The notes under the pieces: model-generated
What the model saw: the letters and a program-made list of their open reading frames with translations, nothing else
What the model was told of the DNA's origin: nothing
The model's database searches: none
Origin: Ottelia alismoides
Lineage: Eukaryota > Streptophyta > Magnoliopsida > Alismatales > Hydrocharitaceae
Reading direction: 5' to 3'
Length of the DNA stretch: 64,000 nucleotides
NCBI GenBank assembly: GCA_037367405.1
Contig: JAZKJV010000599.1
Location: forward strand, 857,144-921,143
Position numbers and translations under genes: made by a program
In this document: positions 32,546 to 45,557 of the stretch, in pieces
How positions within the stretch are numbered: the stretch's first letter is position 1
Layout: each line of letters opens with the position of its first letter

Positions 32546-34300
32546 CCTTAGATTAAATTATGAAAAAAAATTGATGCATACCCAAATGATTGCATTTTAT
32601 ATTGGAAGGAGAATTTCATATTAGAGGTAGATTTAGGAAGAATATTGGTGTCTCTAGGTGAACAAATATGAGAAGATTTTGTGGTTCTTGCCTCTTATGC
32701 CTCGGTTGTAACGTATGTATTCATCACCTAAAACAACAAAATGGATGGTGTGGCACAGTAACATCAAAAAGAAAAATACAAATGGTCTTATTAGACATCC
32801 TTCAGATTCAGTGGAGTGGATGAAATTTGGTGAAAGGTGTCCTTCATTTGTTGAGGAAATAAGAAATATAAGGTTAGAGATGGCTTCTGATGATTTTAAT
32901 CCATTCGGAAATATAAACTACATTATTTGTCATGTAATACTAGTTACATATAACATGTCACCTTGAATGCCGATGAATTCATCATTTATGATGATATCCT
33001 TACTAATACCCTAGCCAAAGGAGCAGGTAATGCAATAGATGTTTACTAGTAGCCTTTAATAGATGAGTTTAAAACCTTTTGGAGTACCGATGTGCAGACT
33101 TATGATGTTGTTTAGAAAGAAAAATTTATGATGTATGTCTAATTAATGTGGACCATTAACTATTTTCCAGCATATGTGGATTTATCGAGTTGGAGTACAA
33201 AAGGTAAGCGAGTCCCACATGATATCTGCGAGTAGGAAACATTATTTGTGTCATTGATGCTTCTTACCTATAAAACATAGATGGAAGGAAGTAGAGAATG
33301 ACAACAAGTTTGATGGACAAGCGTTTGGACACAAAATCACCTTAATTCAAAAGTCGAGAGAATTGATATGGCAAGAATAAGAAAAGATATGTAGATTTTG
33401 TTTGGGTAAAACGTACAAGAAGTTAGCAGGATGTTGTAAAAAAATAAAGGTATATTCTTTCAACATTTGCCACACCATAAATCTCTACAAATTCATCATA
33501 ATATATATGTAATTCATATGGAGAAGAATGTAAAGGAAAATATCCTTGAAATATTGAATCTTTCAAGTATTGTGAAGGACAGTCTGAGAGCAAGACGTGA
33601 TTTGATACAATTCAGAATCTGACAAGAGTTGCACCCAATTGAGTCAGATAATTCTAAAATTATAATACATAGTGCAATTTATAAGTTATATAATAATGAT
33701 CGGGATAGAATACTATTTTTTCTAAAAAAAGATCGAAGTATCATACAGATTCTCTTCCCAACTTAGCAGATGCATAAATGAGGTAGAAGGAAAATAACTG
33801 CGTTAAAAAGTCATAGTTGCCATATACTTATGTAGGTTAATTTTCCATTAGCAATCAAAGGAGTCATACATTCCGTTGCAATTCAATTGTTAATAGAATT
33901 AAGTTGATTTTTTAAAGTGTTATGTTCGAAAACTCTAGATCCAAAGTTATTATGTCGGTTAGAAACAAATGTTGTCATAACATTATATAAGTTGGAGTAA
34001 ATATTTCCTCCTTTATATTTCTATATAATGATACATTTTATTGTACATCAGACATGCAAGGCACGAATTTGTGGACCCATATAATATCATTGGATGTATC
34101 TAATTAAACGATACTTATGGAAATTAAAGAATATGGACTTTAATAAGGCAACACTGGAAGGTTGTGTAGCTGAAGGATACTTATGTAAAGAATGTGTTAT
34201 TTTTTGTAATATGTATACGTATAATGTAAATAGCATGATTTCGATAGATTTGAGAAAAACGATGATGGTGATGTGGTAGATGAAGATCCGAAGATACTTT
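32546..34300 (+). pseudogene. CACTA (En/Spm) TNP2-type transposase, degraded
   Basis: In order, with frameshifts: YPNDCILYWKENF (32573), MYSSPKTTKWMVWHSN, GLIRHPSDSVEWMKF and MASDDFNPFGN (32715-32910), LMWTINYFPAYVDLSSWSTKGK (about 33140-33205, split by stops upstream), NILEILNLSSIVKDSLRAR (33540), and MYLIKRYLWKLKN with ATLEGCVAEGYLCKECVIFC (34094-34205). These are the conserved blocks of plant TNP2-like transposases. The N-terminus is missing, cut at about 32545 where copia sequence abuts. Confidence 0.85.
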
Positions 34301-34599
34301 GGATTTTCAATAAAACGCAAGAGCAATACTTAAAAGTACACGTCAGTCAATTATAGATGAAGAAATAGTTCTTTTTCATTACTATTTTCTTATGCAACTA
34401 GATTAAACCGATTATTTTTTTGAACAATATAGTTCAAGTAGTTCAAAAAAGTCATACTTCCTTATATGGTTCAGAGAAAGAGTGGAACATATGAAAGAAA
34501 GAAACGATGGTCGATGGAGTACGAGTCTCGATGTTCTTAACGACATCCATATTCACAAGTTATTTCCCATTCCGTTTATATAATAAATGAATTTAGATT

Positions 34600-34970
34600 C
34601 AAAAAGAAATCAATAGATGAAACCTAGACAATACAGCTTTCTGGGGTGATAGTAAAAGCGAAGCTCTCCAATGATATAGACTAGTATTACGGTGAGATTG
34701 TTGATATATTAGAGGTGAGGTGAGTTTTATACATGCATTAATATGTGTCTTATTTCAATGTATTTGGTTTGATATCGATCATGAAGGGACTGGATTTAGG
34801 AAAGACAAAATTGAATTTCTCTCATCAAAACAAACATGCCGATTACAAACAAACAAATCATTCGCTCTTGCAAGTCAGGTGGAGCAAGTTTTTTATGTCC
34901 CTGACAAATCTCTCAATGGATGGATTATCCCTATTAGAACAACACCTCGAGATTTGTTTATGTAAATGAA
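34600..34970 (+). pseudogene. CACTA transposase C-terminal domain (DUF4216-like)
   Basis: Frame 34720-34965 gives CVLFQCIWFDIDHEGTGFRK and SQVEQVFYVPDKSLNGW with RTTPRDLFM, and a parallel frame keeps other parts. These match the domain following TNP2 in plant CACTA elements. Upstream scraps (SGVIVKAKL near 34640, DIDYYGEIVDILE) fit the same domain. Confidence 0.75.
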
Positions 34971-35199
34971 GATCTAGAATTTTTAGAAAGTAAGGATGAA
35001 TATCATAAGTCTACCAATTAGTATTATGGCTTTTACACTTGATAATGGCATTTATACTACAAGTAGAAGATATTGCGGCAACATTGTTAGACATAACTTG
35101 TAATTGAAAATAATAGTGAAATAAGCTACTTTGTTCCATTATATTTATATAATGATGATTGGTGTCTTGAAAAATGATTTTACAATTATATTGTTTGTT

Positions 35200-36700
35200 T
35201 TGTTATGGCTCCTCGTCCTAGGCGAATTTGGGAATATCTCGAACCTATTCCCCATCCACGTGCAGAATCTTCAGTGTGAGTAGCATCAATTCTCACCATC
35301 AATGAGGACAATACCAGTATAGGTTCTTGGACCGCTTTCCACCTAGACAGATCCTACATATCCAGATTATAAGGGGTGATGTCATGAGTAGGAACTCTAT
35401 GGAGTTCCAAAGCTAACTCTGACAAGTGGCACGTAGTCAGGTTCCCATCACTACCCATGACTTCCGACAACTTTCTCAATCTATGAAGGTCGTCATTTTA
35501 TCATACTTGGAGGTAAAATCTTAACATAACAACTAAATATTTTATCTGATTTTTATGCCTTCATTGTAGGCTGCATTTTCTTGGGATCGGGATCCTGTCG
35601 TTGATGAATAGATCCTCAGTCACGTCGTAGAGATGTTGCGTCATTATAAAGGACACATTAAGTCAAGGGTAAAATCTTAACATGTATTTCATAAGTTTTT
35701 CAATGGTAGATTTTGTGATATTATTTTCCTTCCTATAATATTATAACCTTCTGATGCCTTATGAGTAATTATTTCAGAATGTTCCTCCGGATGTGAGTTG
35801 TCACTTCATAATAGTGGAAGAAACTAATCAACTTCTGGTCTAATGAGTAGTTTATGGTATGTAAGTAATTTCTCTATTTATTACTTTACTAATTTGGAAA
35901 AATATCAGATGATATTGATTTAAAATACAACAAATCGTGCAAAGAGATTCAAGTTGACATATAAGATGGTGAAGAAGGAAACAAATCAATTCAAGCATGA
36001 TTTTATAAGTTTGTTTAATTGGTGTGAGATAAATAATACAAAAAATCTTTGAAATAGAATTTCTATTTATTTGTAGGAAAAGAAAAACAATCGAAAGGTC
36101 ACCCGGATAGAGATTTTTGTGGGGTCAAAAAGTCGAGACCTCAACGGACAAGTGCAATGTGTTAATGAAGCACACGCATCAAATCATTTAGGTTAATTAC
36201 AATATACAATAGTTGTATACACAATTTTCTTTATATAATTTAGTTTTGAACCAAATTAAATATACATGAGAAGATGATTAGACTTACTACGACTGGCTCC
36301 AAAGATAGCATGGGGATGAGCACCTTACTGCTTTTTGTCGAAGAGGCATTCGTCCAAGTCACATGACCAAACATTTTGGACGTATACGATGTGGCTGCCA
36401 ACAACGATTCGTATGTGGTACGGAACTGGTGCTAGTGAGTTTGGATCATCGTTACAATGAAGTGAGACGAAGAGAGAGTCGCATGGCGTCAAGGCGAAGA
36501 TGTCTGTGCAGGAAGAGGAGATGGCCAGGATGTGTTGTGGCATAGCGAAGAGGTCCGCACAGGATGAGGAAATTGCCAAGATGCATTTTTACATGGAGAA
36601 CATCATGGCTTACATTCATCGTCTCCAGAGAGATGTCGACCACCTATAGAACCTACACGACTTGGTAATGATGAAGAGGAGAGCGAGGAGTAGACAAAGT
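35200..36700 (+). pseudogene. second CACTA ORF (plant transposase_24 / TNPA-like), fragments
   Basis: MAPRPRRIWEYLEPIP begins at 35203 but stops within 26 codons. Around 36080-36180, NRKVTRIEIFVGSKSRD and QCVNEAHASN resemble the conserved core of the second protein of plant En/Spm elements. Possible intron-like AT-rich stretches with AG ends lie between. 36440-36650 encodes scraps of a coiled-coil-like tail. The assignment rests on order and a few motifs. Confidence 0.5.
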
Positions 36701-36919
36701 TTCGGAATTTTTGTTTGTATTTATACTTAACTTGAACACTTTAATGTAGCTTGTAATTTCGATTTTTAGTAAAACATCTTTAAAGTTATGCATGAATTAC
36801 TTTGATATATTATTGAGATGTGGTACTTTTTTATTTTAGATTTTTTATTATGAAATTTATTGTAGTAGCAGGGCACCAAATCGAGTGCAACAAATACTTT
36901 TTCCCTTTATGAAGTTCAA

Positions 36920-37920
36920 AGGTAACTATCAACCACCATCCCTTCTACATTCTTGTGGGAAACAATCATGCTTGTCCCCTCCGGTTAAGGTGGGCTTACT
37001 GGTCCATTTTTGGGAGGCGAGGGGACAAGATGGACGGTTATGACCGTCCCTATGGGGCTTTTGTGCCCGTCCCTTTAACCCAATATCATGAGAGTAGCAG
37101 AGGGGATGGTTACCCATTGTCCCTTGCAATATTTATATGGGACAGTCGTACTCATCTCTTCCAGTCAGGGTGGGCTTACTAGTCCATTTTTTTGGGGTGT
37201 GGGGACAGGGATACAGTTATGATCGTCCATATCAATCTTTTGTGGTTGTCCCTATAACCCAATACACTGGAGAGAAACTATGGGGATGTTTTCCATCTGT
37301 CATGTTTAATATTTATAGGGGACGGTCACTCCTATCCCCTCCAATCAAGGTGGTCGTACTGGTCCATTTTTGGGAGGTGAGGGGTCATGAGAGATAATTA
37401 TGAACGTCCTTGTCGGGGTTTAGTGCTCTTCCCTTTAACACAATAATCTGAGGAGAAGCAGAGGAGATGGTTACCCGCCGTCCTTGTAATATTTATAAGG
37501 GACAATCAGGAGTGTCCCCTCTTGTCGAGGTGGGGTTACTACTCCATTTTTGGGTGGTGTGGGGACAGGAGGGATGGTTATGACCGTCCCAATAGGGCTT
37601 ATGTGCTTGTCCCTTTAACCCAATAATCTAGGGAGAAGTAGAGGGGACGGTTAACCACCGTTCCTTGTAATATTTATAGGGTATGGTCGACCACGGCCCC
37701 TCTGGTCGAGGTAGGCTTACTGGTCCATTTTTGGGGGTGCAAGGATAGGAAGGACGGTTCCGACTGTCTCTATAGTGGTTCTATGCCCGTCTCTGTAACT
37801 CGATACCCTGGGGAGAACTAGAGACGGACTTACTGGTCTAATTTTTACGGGCACGACGACAAGGGGGGAGGTTCAAATCGTCCCTATAGGAATTATGTGC
37901 CCGTTAATGAAACGATAGCC
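36920..37920. repeat. 180-bp tandem repeat array in the CACTA subterminal region
   Basis: The anchor TCCATTTTT recurs at 37003, 37183, 37363, 37543 and 37724, giving steps of 180, 180, 180 and 181 bp, with a shortened sixth unit near 37836. Each unit also has a GGACGGTTATGACCGTCC-like inverted repeat and a CCCTTTAACCCAATA-like block. Several frames appear open across it but there is no protein. Confidence 0.85.
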
Positions 37921-38029
37921 AAAGGAGATGGCCAACAACCTTTTCCATAGCTCTTCTCACTTAGGCTAGGCCGATACCAACTGGGATGGTTTGAAACCAA
38001 CCCCCCTATGATTGCTTAATGAGGATGTT

Positions 38030-38245
38030 TGTTGACCGTATCATCCAGTATGCACATAAGGGAAGGTCCCAAACCGTTCCTTCCTTATATGAAAAGGGGA
38101 CGCTCCGTTTTTGTGTCCCCTTTTATCAAATGAGATGCATGTATCGGGGATGCTTCCAAAACCTTACCCTTTAATCAAAGGAGACGATTATAATTACATA
38201 TGGGGCAGTTAGTGAACATCGTAAAAAGTGTACCTGTATGTAGTG
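38030..38245 (-). repeat. CACTA right terminal region and terminal inverted repeat
   Basis: Reading in from 38245 on the minus strand: CACTACATACAGGTACAC, the hallmark CACTA end. GGGGACGCTCCGTTTT and GGAGACGATT motifs further in are typical subterminal repeats. TTA at 38246-38248 would be the 3-bp target duplication. No matching left end was found. Confidence 0.75.
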
Positions 38246-38711
38246 TTAATCACTGTTTTAGATACCATAATGATCCTTCTTTGATTATACCCCAAAACCC
38301 TCTTCTGATTTGATTTGATAATTTTGAAGTCAAAGTTGTCAGTTCTGAATTATGTTTGGTGCAAGAACTCCACCATTTCTCTAGGTCAATTCATCAAAAA
38401 TCGACCCACGTTAATCTTCTTGCAAGTTTGTTTCTTAGACTGGAGGCAGATCTCAAGAGCATCTGAAGTGAGGAGCATCATTTTTTCGCATCATTTGAAG
38501 AAGAAATTAGACATACACTAGACACCCTCGCAGGAGCTTCTTCAGCATCCTGGAATCCTAAAAGCTTCAAGTTCTTCATCTTCTCACCACCTCTTGCAGT
38601 AGGGGAGCTCGAAGGGGGGAGGAACCTTCTGGCCCTGCTGGAGCCATATCAGCCTCTCGTGTCACCACCTAATCGGTCGAATCACTGACCGAATTCATCT
38701 TATTGTCGTCG
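38246..38711. other. unassigned sequence before the gypsy LTR
   Basis: Flank of both the CACTA element and the gypsy LTR. Short frames only; no motif recognised. Confidence 0.4.
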
Positions 38712-41700
38712 TCGATGAATATGTAATTCATCACTATAATTAACTAAAAATAGAATTTTGTTCGAGAATCTAGGTCTATTTGCTTGTTAACTTCGTAAAA
38801 TTAAATTTCAACACCTGTAAAGAATTTGCATAAATTTACACTTCATATTGCATTTATAATCATGCATGAATTTTTCATCAATCTTCATTCATTTTTAATT
38901 AATTCATGCTAACTCCAATAGACCTAAAATCAAGTCCATTGTGTACATATCACTAACCTTAACCAACGACAATTCCTAGAAAATGCTAACTTGTACAAAG
39001 GTGAAATAACCTCAAACCCTATATTCAGAAAAGACAAACAAAAATGATGATATCTTGCTCATACAATGTCCAAATGAACTCTACACACTTTTGAATTATT
39101 GTACTTCCAAATATCTAAAAATCAAGACCAAATTCAAAAGAATCAGAGTCCATTCGTAAAAATTGAGTTTCAGGATCTAACTGTGCACTGTGCATTTTTA
39201 TTGATTTCAACTCATCAATTCGTGTGCATATATCATTCATTTTAATCATTTTCTTTTTCATTTATTTAACTCATTAGTGGTTTTAAGAAAATATATAAAA
39301 ATTAAAATCCAAAAAATCATAAAAGCAATAAAAATGACATGTTCTGACTTGAACATGTTCACCTAATCTACTTGTACACATAATTAACCTCCCTAATTTT
39401 TCTAACATATTTAAAATAAAAAATTCAGAAAAATCACATTTGAGTTGATTGCATCATTTCATGGCATGTGGTATTTTTGCATGCACTTATTTATCATCAA
39501 AAGATCATATAAAATTTTCAAAGCTAAAATTTGATATTTTATATACATAAAATATCACCAAAGAAATCCTATCTTGCATTATGCATTCCATTCGCACATG
39601 AATCCTTCATGAGCACTCTAGGTCATAATTAGAGGCACATTTTTCGTGTTGAGCGCTTTTGCATTCTAGTCCATTTGCTAATTTAAATCTATTTACTTTC
39701 TGCATTTTCTTGCATTAATCAAACTTTTGGTCAAAGTCCATGCCACTTGGCATCCTCGCATTGATCCTACCAGTAGCTAATCAACCTGCCCTCCTTAGGT
39801 GCCTAGCATGTGAGTACTTCTCCCAGTCTTCCCATGTACCAATCACATGGCCCTCCATCCTCTTTCTTAAGCCTCATCACTTGCTTGTTATGTGACCCTA
39901 TCTCTTGCCTTCCTAGGTGCCCTTCACGTGAGGGTCCTCTTCCTCCTTGCTCTCTGTTACGCCACCTACGCATACCTTCTCCAATCCATCAGCCAATACA
40001 ACTCCTTCCAAGGACCTTATGCCCAATGACCCGCTAACCTCCCTATCTCATCCCTTCTTGGCCAAGCCACGTCCTCCAATATCCTGCACCATCTTTGGTC
40101 ATCGAAACCTAAAGGTCGTTACACCGATCCCTCTATCCCAACACCCAACGACCTACAACAACTTCCCTCTATCTTATCTCCTTCGATGAACCATCCAACC
40201 ACCCTCCCTTCCTCATCATTACAACAATTATCCTTAATCACCTTATCCTCCTCTTGATCTGTTGCATATATAAAATCCACAGCAAGCCCTCGAGAAGGGG
40301 ATCCAATGATATCCTCCTATTATATGTCGCTCTACTATCTGCAATACATAAAAAGAGAGAGCCGAGGGTGGTGGCCGCTGACAGCACCCACCCATTCCTC
40401 ATGTAAAGACCTCCAAGACGAGCGATATCCGTGGGAGAAAAATCCACGAAACTGTAGGAGGCCCAACACCTACTGCACAAGTAGGGTTGATTATCAGGTC
40501 GGGCTGGGCATCGGCCCGAACCCGAGTCCGTTTATTTTTTTCAAGTTTCGGATCGGGTCGTGGCCCGAAAAAAATCTGAATGGGCCAGCCCGAACGCGAA
40601 CCTTATCTGAAGTTAAACGGGATGGTTCCGGCCGGGCCAGTCCAATAACTTTTTTCCCTTTGAAACCTTTTATTTTTTTTGAAAAATGCTTAATTCAATA
40701 GGTGATATGGAAATGTCTTTTAAAAAAATATTTTTTAAAAAACTTTTGATAAATCTAAGAATTTTGATATCTCTATGGCATTTTCATAAAAAAAAACTTT
40801 GAAACATTTATTTTTTTCTTTTCAAAAGCTTTGATTTTTCATATACATTTTTTTTCAAAACTTTGAAATGTTGATGCATGGTAGTAACGTTGGTGAGTGG
40901 AGATAGGGTTTGAGGGGGATTGGGTCGGGGTGGGCCATGAGGGATTAGGGTTAAAGTAAAATACTATATATATATATATATTATAGGCTTGGGATCGGGC
41001 TACGGGCCGGGTTTCGGGCCGGGTTTTCGGGCTAGGCTTCAGGTCGGATTCTACTTAGCACAAACTTGACCCGTTTTTGAAATGAGCTCTTTTTTTGGGC
41101 CGAAGCCCGACCCAAATTTAAACGGGTTCGGGTTCGGACTAGGCTTAACAGGCCGGGTTACGGGTCGGGTCGGGATAGCTCGGCCTAATACTCAACCCTA
41201 CACACAAGCTTCGTAGCCCCATCGTCGGTTACTGAGGCAACGACCAGAGAGAGTTTTTAGCCACCCCACCATTACGCGACTCGTACCCCTTTTCTTCCTC
41301 CCTTTTCCCCTTCAACTACATCTACAACTCCGCTCGCAGACCCTCTTCACGATCACCATCATCCTATTCCTCTCCACCATGACCGTCAAGGAGCTCTGCC
41401 ACTGTACCGCACCATCGTACGCCATCGACAACCAGTCGCTTTGCATTGGCCTCTCTTTGCCCAAGCCACGCAGATGCATGACTCCCAGTCCAAGCTACAG
41501 TCCTTGTCAGATAACGAACATAGCAAATCCGAGCTATCCAAAGATGCACAATTCGTGGCCCTTGGATCCATCTTCATCGGACGTCCAAGATCTTCCCCAA
41601 GACAAGCGTCTGAACCGCATGCTTCGGATCATCTCGAAGCATCCAAAGCTGACACGTGGAGGGAATACCCTGAGCCGCTGCCCCGAGCCTGCTACGCATT

Positions 41701-42733
41701 ACGCGCGTGTCATGCGTGGGAGGTAAATTGCGCTCAAACTCCCGCATGAGTCTGGAATTGCAAGAAGCTACATGTCACGTTCCCTCATGCATATTGGGCA
41801 AATTGCACTACCACCCTCAAAGCTTCCATGAATTACAAATATATCCCCACTAGGGGTAATTTGCAGTAGAGGTCTAGTAGTTTTCGGAATTACAGAACGA
41901 TCCTTTCCAAGGGTATAACAGCAAACATTTTATTTTTTTTATTTTCAATTTAGTTCCTAAACTTCATTTATTCATAACTTGAGCATATGGTATCGAATTT
42001 CTTTGTTTTTGGTGTCATTTTGATCCTTATAATATTTTCTATCATATAAAACAATGAGATTAATTGTTGGAAACCTTACTTGGCTTAAATAAATTAAGGA
42101 TGTTTATGTGATAATTTTGAGCACCTTTATTCATTGATTCTTCTGCTCAATAACGTGTGCCTTGAATTTGGGGGTTATTTTGGGATATTAATCAGTGCAT
42201 AATTGAATAATTATTCATTGTTACCATTGGGGTTCATGCTTAATTAATGCTTGACTTGGCTATGTTTGTTCACCTTACATCAGCATTTGCACATTCATCA
42301 TTTTGCATCATATTATTGCATCATTTAGAAATCACAAAAATATTGCATTTATTTATTTCTCACCACATAGCATATCATTATTTCTTGCATTAAAAATTAT
42401 TTTTGCAAATTCATGCCTTATATTTTCTTTATTAATTAATTACATCTCTTTAAATAAAAAATCATAAAAACTGACCAAATAGAAAAACACCAAAAATATT
42501 CTTCTTCTCTTTTGAAAACCTAATCTCTTAGATTATTTAATTATTAACCTTATATCCGCATATTACCCCCGTGAGGTCGACCTTCGGACTTATCCAAATA
42601 AAATAAATAAATTCGATCATATTGAGAATTGATTTTCCATATCATTTCTTGGTGAGATCATTGTTGAAGAATCACTAGATTTCCCGGCTACAACAATTCG
42701 ATGAAATTAACATAGGGATTTTTGCATTCGTCA
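38712..42733 (+). mobile_element. Ty3/gypsy 5' LTR, about 4.0 kb including a nested MITE
   Basis: Starts at a GATGAAT-ATGTA-ATTCATC hairpin and ends GCATTCGTCA two bases before a primer-binding site. Its first 310 bases resemble the LTR start at 58795-59100 (CACTTCATATTGCATTTATA, ATCACTAACCTTAACCAA, GTGAAATAACCTCAAA). A 719-bp hAT-like MITE is inserted at 40482. Frames within 39810-41750 are low-complexity LTR sequence. Confidence 0.75.
40482..41200. mobile_element. hAT-type MITE, 719 bp
   Basis: Left end TAGGGTTGATTATCAGG, right end CTAATACTCAACCCTA, an inverted repeat rich in CGGGCC and CCCGAC motifs. Flanks TGCACAAG and CACACAAG agree at 6 of 8 positions, fitting the 8-bp target duplication of hAT elements. 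Interior AT-rich with a short TA run and no transposase. Confidence 0.75.
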
Positions 42734-42735
42734 AA

Positions 42736-42753
42736 TGGCATCATTGTCAGAGG
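42736..42753 (+). promoter_or_regulatory. gypsy primer-binding site (tRNA-Asp-like, decayed)
   Basis: TGGCATCATTGTCAGAGG corresponds to the TGGCGCCGTTGCCGGGGA site of plant gypsy elements, with changes mostly of the CpG-decay type. Confidence 0.65.
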
Positions 42754-44500
42754 TATACAGTTTTGGACTAATTTATAAGTGATTTAATTTTTAGGTTTTT
42801 CTATCTCCAGATAGTTTGACCCTCGATCTTCTATGTTTATTTTCTTTATTTATTTTTATCAGTATTTTTTATTTTTTTATTTTTGTATATATTTCTGTGA
42901 ATATTTCTTTAATATTTTATCTCTTATTTTTCATGTGAGGTATCTGGTGGACTTGGAGCAGCTTTATTGGAAGCCAACACTACTCGGAGTGACGAGAAGC
43001 GTGGATAATTTTTTTTGGAAAGAGAGTTCAACTTTCCTATTTTTAATTATTTGCAATAATTAGGTAATTGATCATTTCCAACGGTCTTCATTTGAATACT
43101 CACACTTGTACCCAAACTGAACACTTGGCCTATCAAGCCCATTTTGGTTGTGTTGACGTAGTCTAGGATTGCACCATGACTAAGCCCACACTTTCACTTA
43201 AATTAGACACGCTAGATCGAATCTCATTTATCCAAATTAAATTGTTTCATCTCTCGCTAATAAAAATTCATACTCTAGGAGCGGTTTACTAGTGCATTCA
43301 TATAGATTAAAATTTCAATTCTGTTTAGCATACTGCACAGAGATTATGAGAAAGCATTGTGAGTATTCTAACTCTGCATTCATCATCATGTTTCCTACTG
43401 CACGGCTTTTTTTATTCTCCTTCGATTGTCATTCGCATAGGATTAAAGGAAATTAGAATCTTCGTGTAGATGTGTATTGGTCTCCACTCAAATTCAAAGT
43501 GATAACCAAATTAAAACAAGGGGACTACTAATAATACTGAATAATTAAAAACCAAATAAAATTGAATATCACTGTTTGTGGGAGAGGAATCCCATTTTTG
43601 TATGCAACATATATTGTGCCTGTTGAGAGGTGAAGACACATCTCTAGGATACTAGCCAAAACCCATATTTTTGCATAATTGGACTTATATTTTATTTTAT
43701 CATCAATTTAAAGCCGAACAGATAATCGGTGGAACTTTCATTGCCTTCACTGTGTGAGTTGGTCAATTTTGGGGTTTGCATTGTGTATTGAGTTGCGTGT
43801 GTTCAAAGACAATGCACTTGCACACATAAATCGAGATTTTGCTAATCATCTTCACTGTCCTTTTCGAAGATGGCAGAATTTTGGCATTCATACCAAGGCC
43901 TTGCGGGTCGCGCTCACATGACAAATTCCCAATCTTTGTCCCCACTCTCTCTCTTCAAAGGTGTCCCTTCTTGGAAGAGGTTCCTCACCAGCCATCAGTC
44001 CTCCCACCCACACATGCATCCTTGGTTGAGAGTTTGAGATACGATCCACTTGTAGAACCAAACACATATAATGCATACTCAATGGATCAAGTAAACTTAA
44101 GGATAAATATGGGTGGAACCAACTTTGATGGAAGAATCTGATTATGTTTGACAATTCGTTATTTGGACGATCCAAAACTCGAGATGACTCCCATCGTGAG
44201 TACGTTCATTTTTTCATTAAAAACACACTAGACATCTAGAACAGACTCATGACCAGACCCCTGACATCAAGAATGACTACAACTAAACTTAGGATTACAT
44301 GTTGGAGTGATGACATGATGAGTACGATCACTCATCTTCAATTCATGAGACGATATCGGATGAAATATTTCAGATTAATCAGAGAACCGATGCTTTGATA
44401 GAAAATCTTGATAATATCATCTGAAGAGTACACGTCATTATAAATAACCAAGGAGAATTGAGGACACCACAAGGCGAACCCAAGACGCATCACGTGCAAA
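42754..44500 (+). other. gypsy leader and eroded gag region
   Basis: No sustained gag frame. MGGTNFDGRI near 44110 is the kind of short motif gag contains, but stops follow. Treated as decayed 5' internal sequence. Confidence 0.4.
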
Positions 44501-44539
44501 ATTTTCACACACTAATACCAAAAACACATAATCAGTCCA

Positions 44540-44752
44540 TTGACCATCCTACTGACTCCAGCAAAAATTCCAAAAAATAAAAAAACCAAAAAATTGGAAA
44601 AAAATTTGGACAACGTAGATTTGGAAGCATTTTGTAAAAATTTGATCTTAGAGATTCCATTAATCAAGGCCATAAAATATTTACCCGATCTTCGAAAATT
44701 TGTAAAGAATCGATTATCCCTAAGAAGACAGGCAAGAAGAGATCGCAACTAA
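44540..44752 (+). pseudogene. Ty3/gypsy gag C-terminal fragment
   Basis: LEAFCKNLILEIPLIKAI, YLPDLRKFVKNRLSLRR matches in pattern the segment that precedes protease in plant Athila/Tat-type gypsy polyproteins (a short helix of the form ...INIPFIEAL...MP.Y.KFLK). Lysine-rich sequence precedes it. Confidence 0.55.
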
Positions 44753-44799
44753 ATATTATTTAATCACTATGGCCAGTTCAATGATGTTGATAGGGTGAC

Positions 44800-45124
44800 T
44801 TGTGAAATTGAGAATACCAAGTCTACTCATGTTTGAATTGACGATGATTCCATCTTGAACATTCTCCCAAAGTCCATGTTTGATCGACTCAAACTTAGAC
44901 CGCTCAGAAAGACTAGAGTGATCATTAAACTCCCCGACCAATCAACAAAAATACCAAGAGGAATTATTTTTGTCGTCATTATCTTCCAAGGTGTCACACA
45001 TAGAGTGGACTTTATCGTCCAGGACATTGAGCACCGAGGAGAGTTGTATGAGTCTCCCATCATTTTAGGAAAGTTATTCCTTGCCTCTGCATGGGCGAAT
45101 ATCGACTGCGAGACTCACGATTAG
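44800..45124 (+). pseudogene. Ty3/gypsy aspartic protease
   Basis: DDDSILNILPKSMFDRLKL, then PDQSTKIPRGI, VTHRVDFIVQDIEHR and PIILGKLFLASAWANIDCE follow the retropepsin pattern of plant gypsy elements: active site, flap, and LG-x-x-FL segment. The active site is D-D-D instead of D-S/T-G, so it is probably inactive. No reverse transcriptase is seen downstream. Confidence 0.75.
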
Positions 45125-45557
45125 ATTCCCAAACCAGATCCAAAATGATCAAAGTCTTGAGTACACACCTTACCCTGAGACAACTGAATATGAAGTCTGT
45201 AGTCATGACATAGAGGGGACCATAGAGCCAAACCCTCTACATGACTGGCCCTCTCTATAGATCATATACATGACCAAATGAGAGACACCTTGTGAGACAA
45301 CTGTCGAGGATACAAAGGTGAATAAGCCCAACCTAGAAACATATGATTCACCACACCCAGACACAATCATTTCGGATCGCCTTGATAATTACTATGATTC
45401 CGCATAAGCGACGCTGACTTGGAGCACCATAGACATACCGTATGCGAGATGTGCGCTGACCAAGGGAAAATATTATAAGGATTATTCATCTTAAGAAGAC
45501 CTGATTGTCAGCACCTCATTTCATGGACTGCCACCAAAAGAGACAATCACGATCAGA

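Noticed and set aside
36955..37397. Open frames with repeated motifs across the 180-bp array
   Set aside because: The repetition reflects the tandem DNA, each unit shifts composition, and there is no start context or domain.
36920..37920. Regularly spaced repeats as a CRISPR-like array
   Set aside because: The repeats are contiguous 180-bp monomers without spacers, in a plant CACTA element.
39810..41749. Frames of 75-131 codons in the gypsy 5' LTR
   Set aside because: They overlap LTR or MITE sequence and show no conserved motifs.
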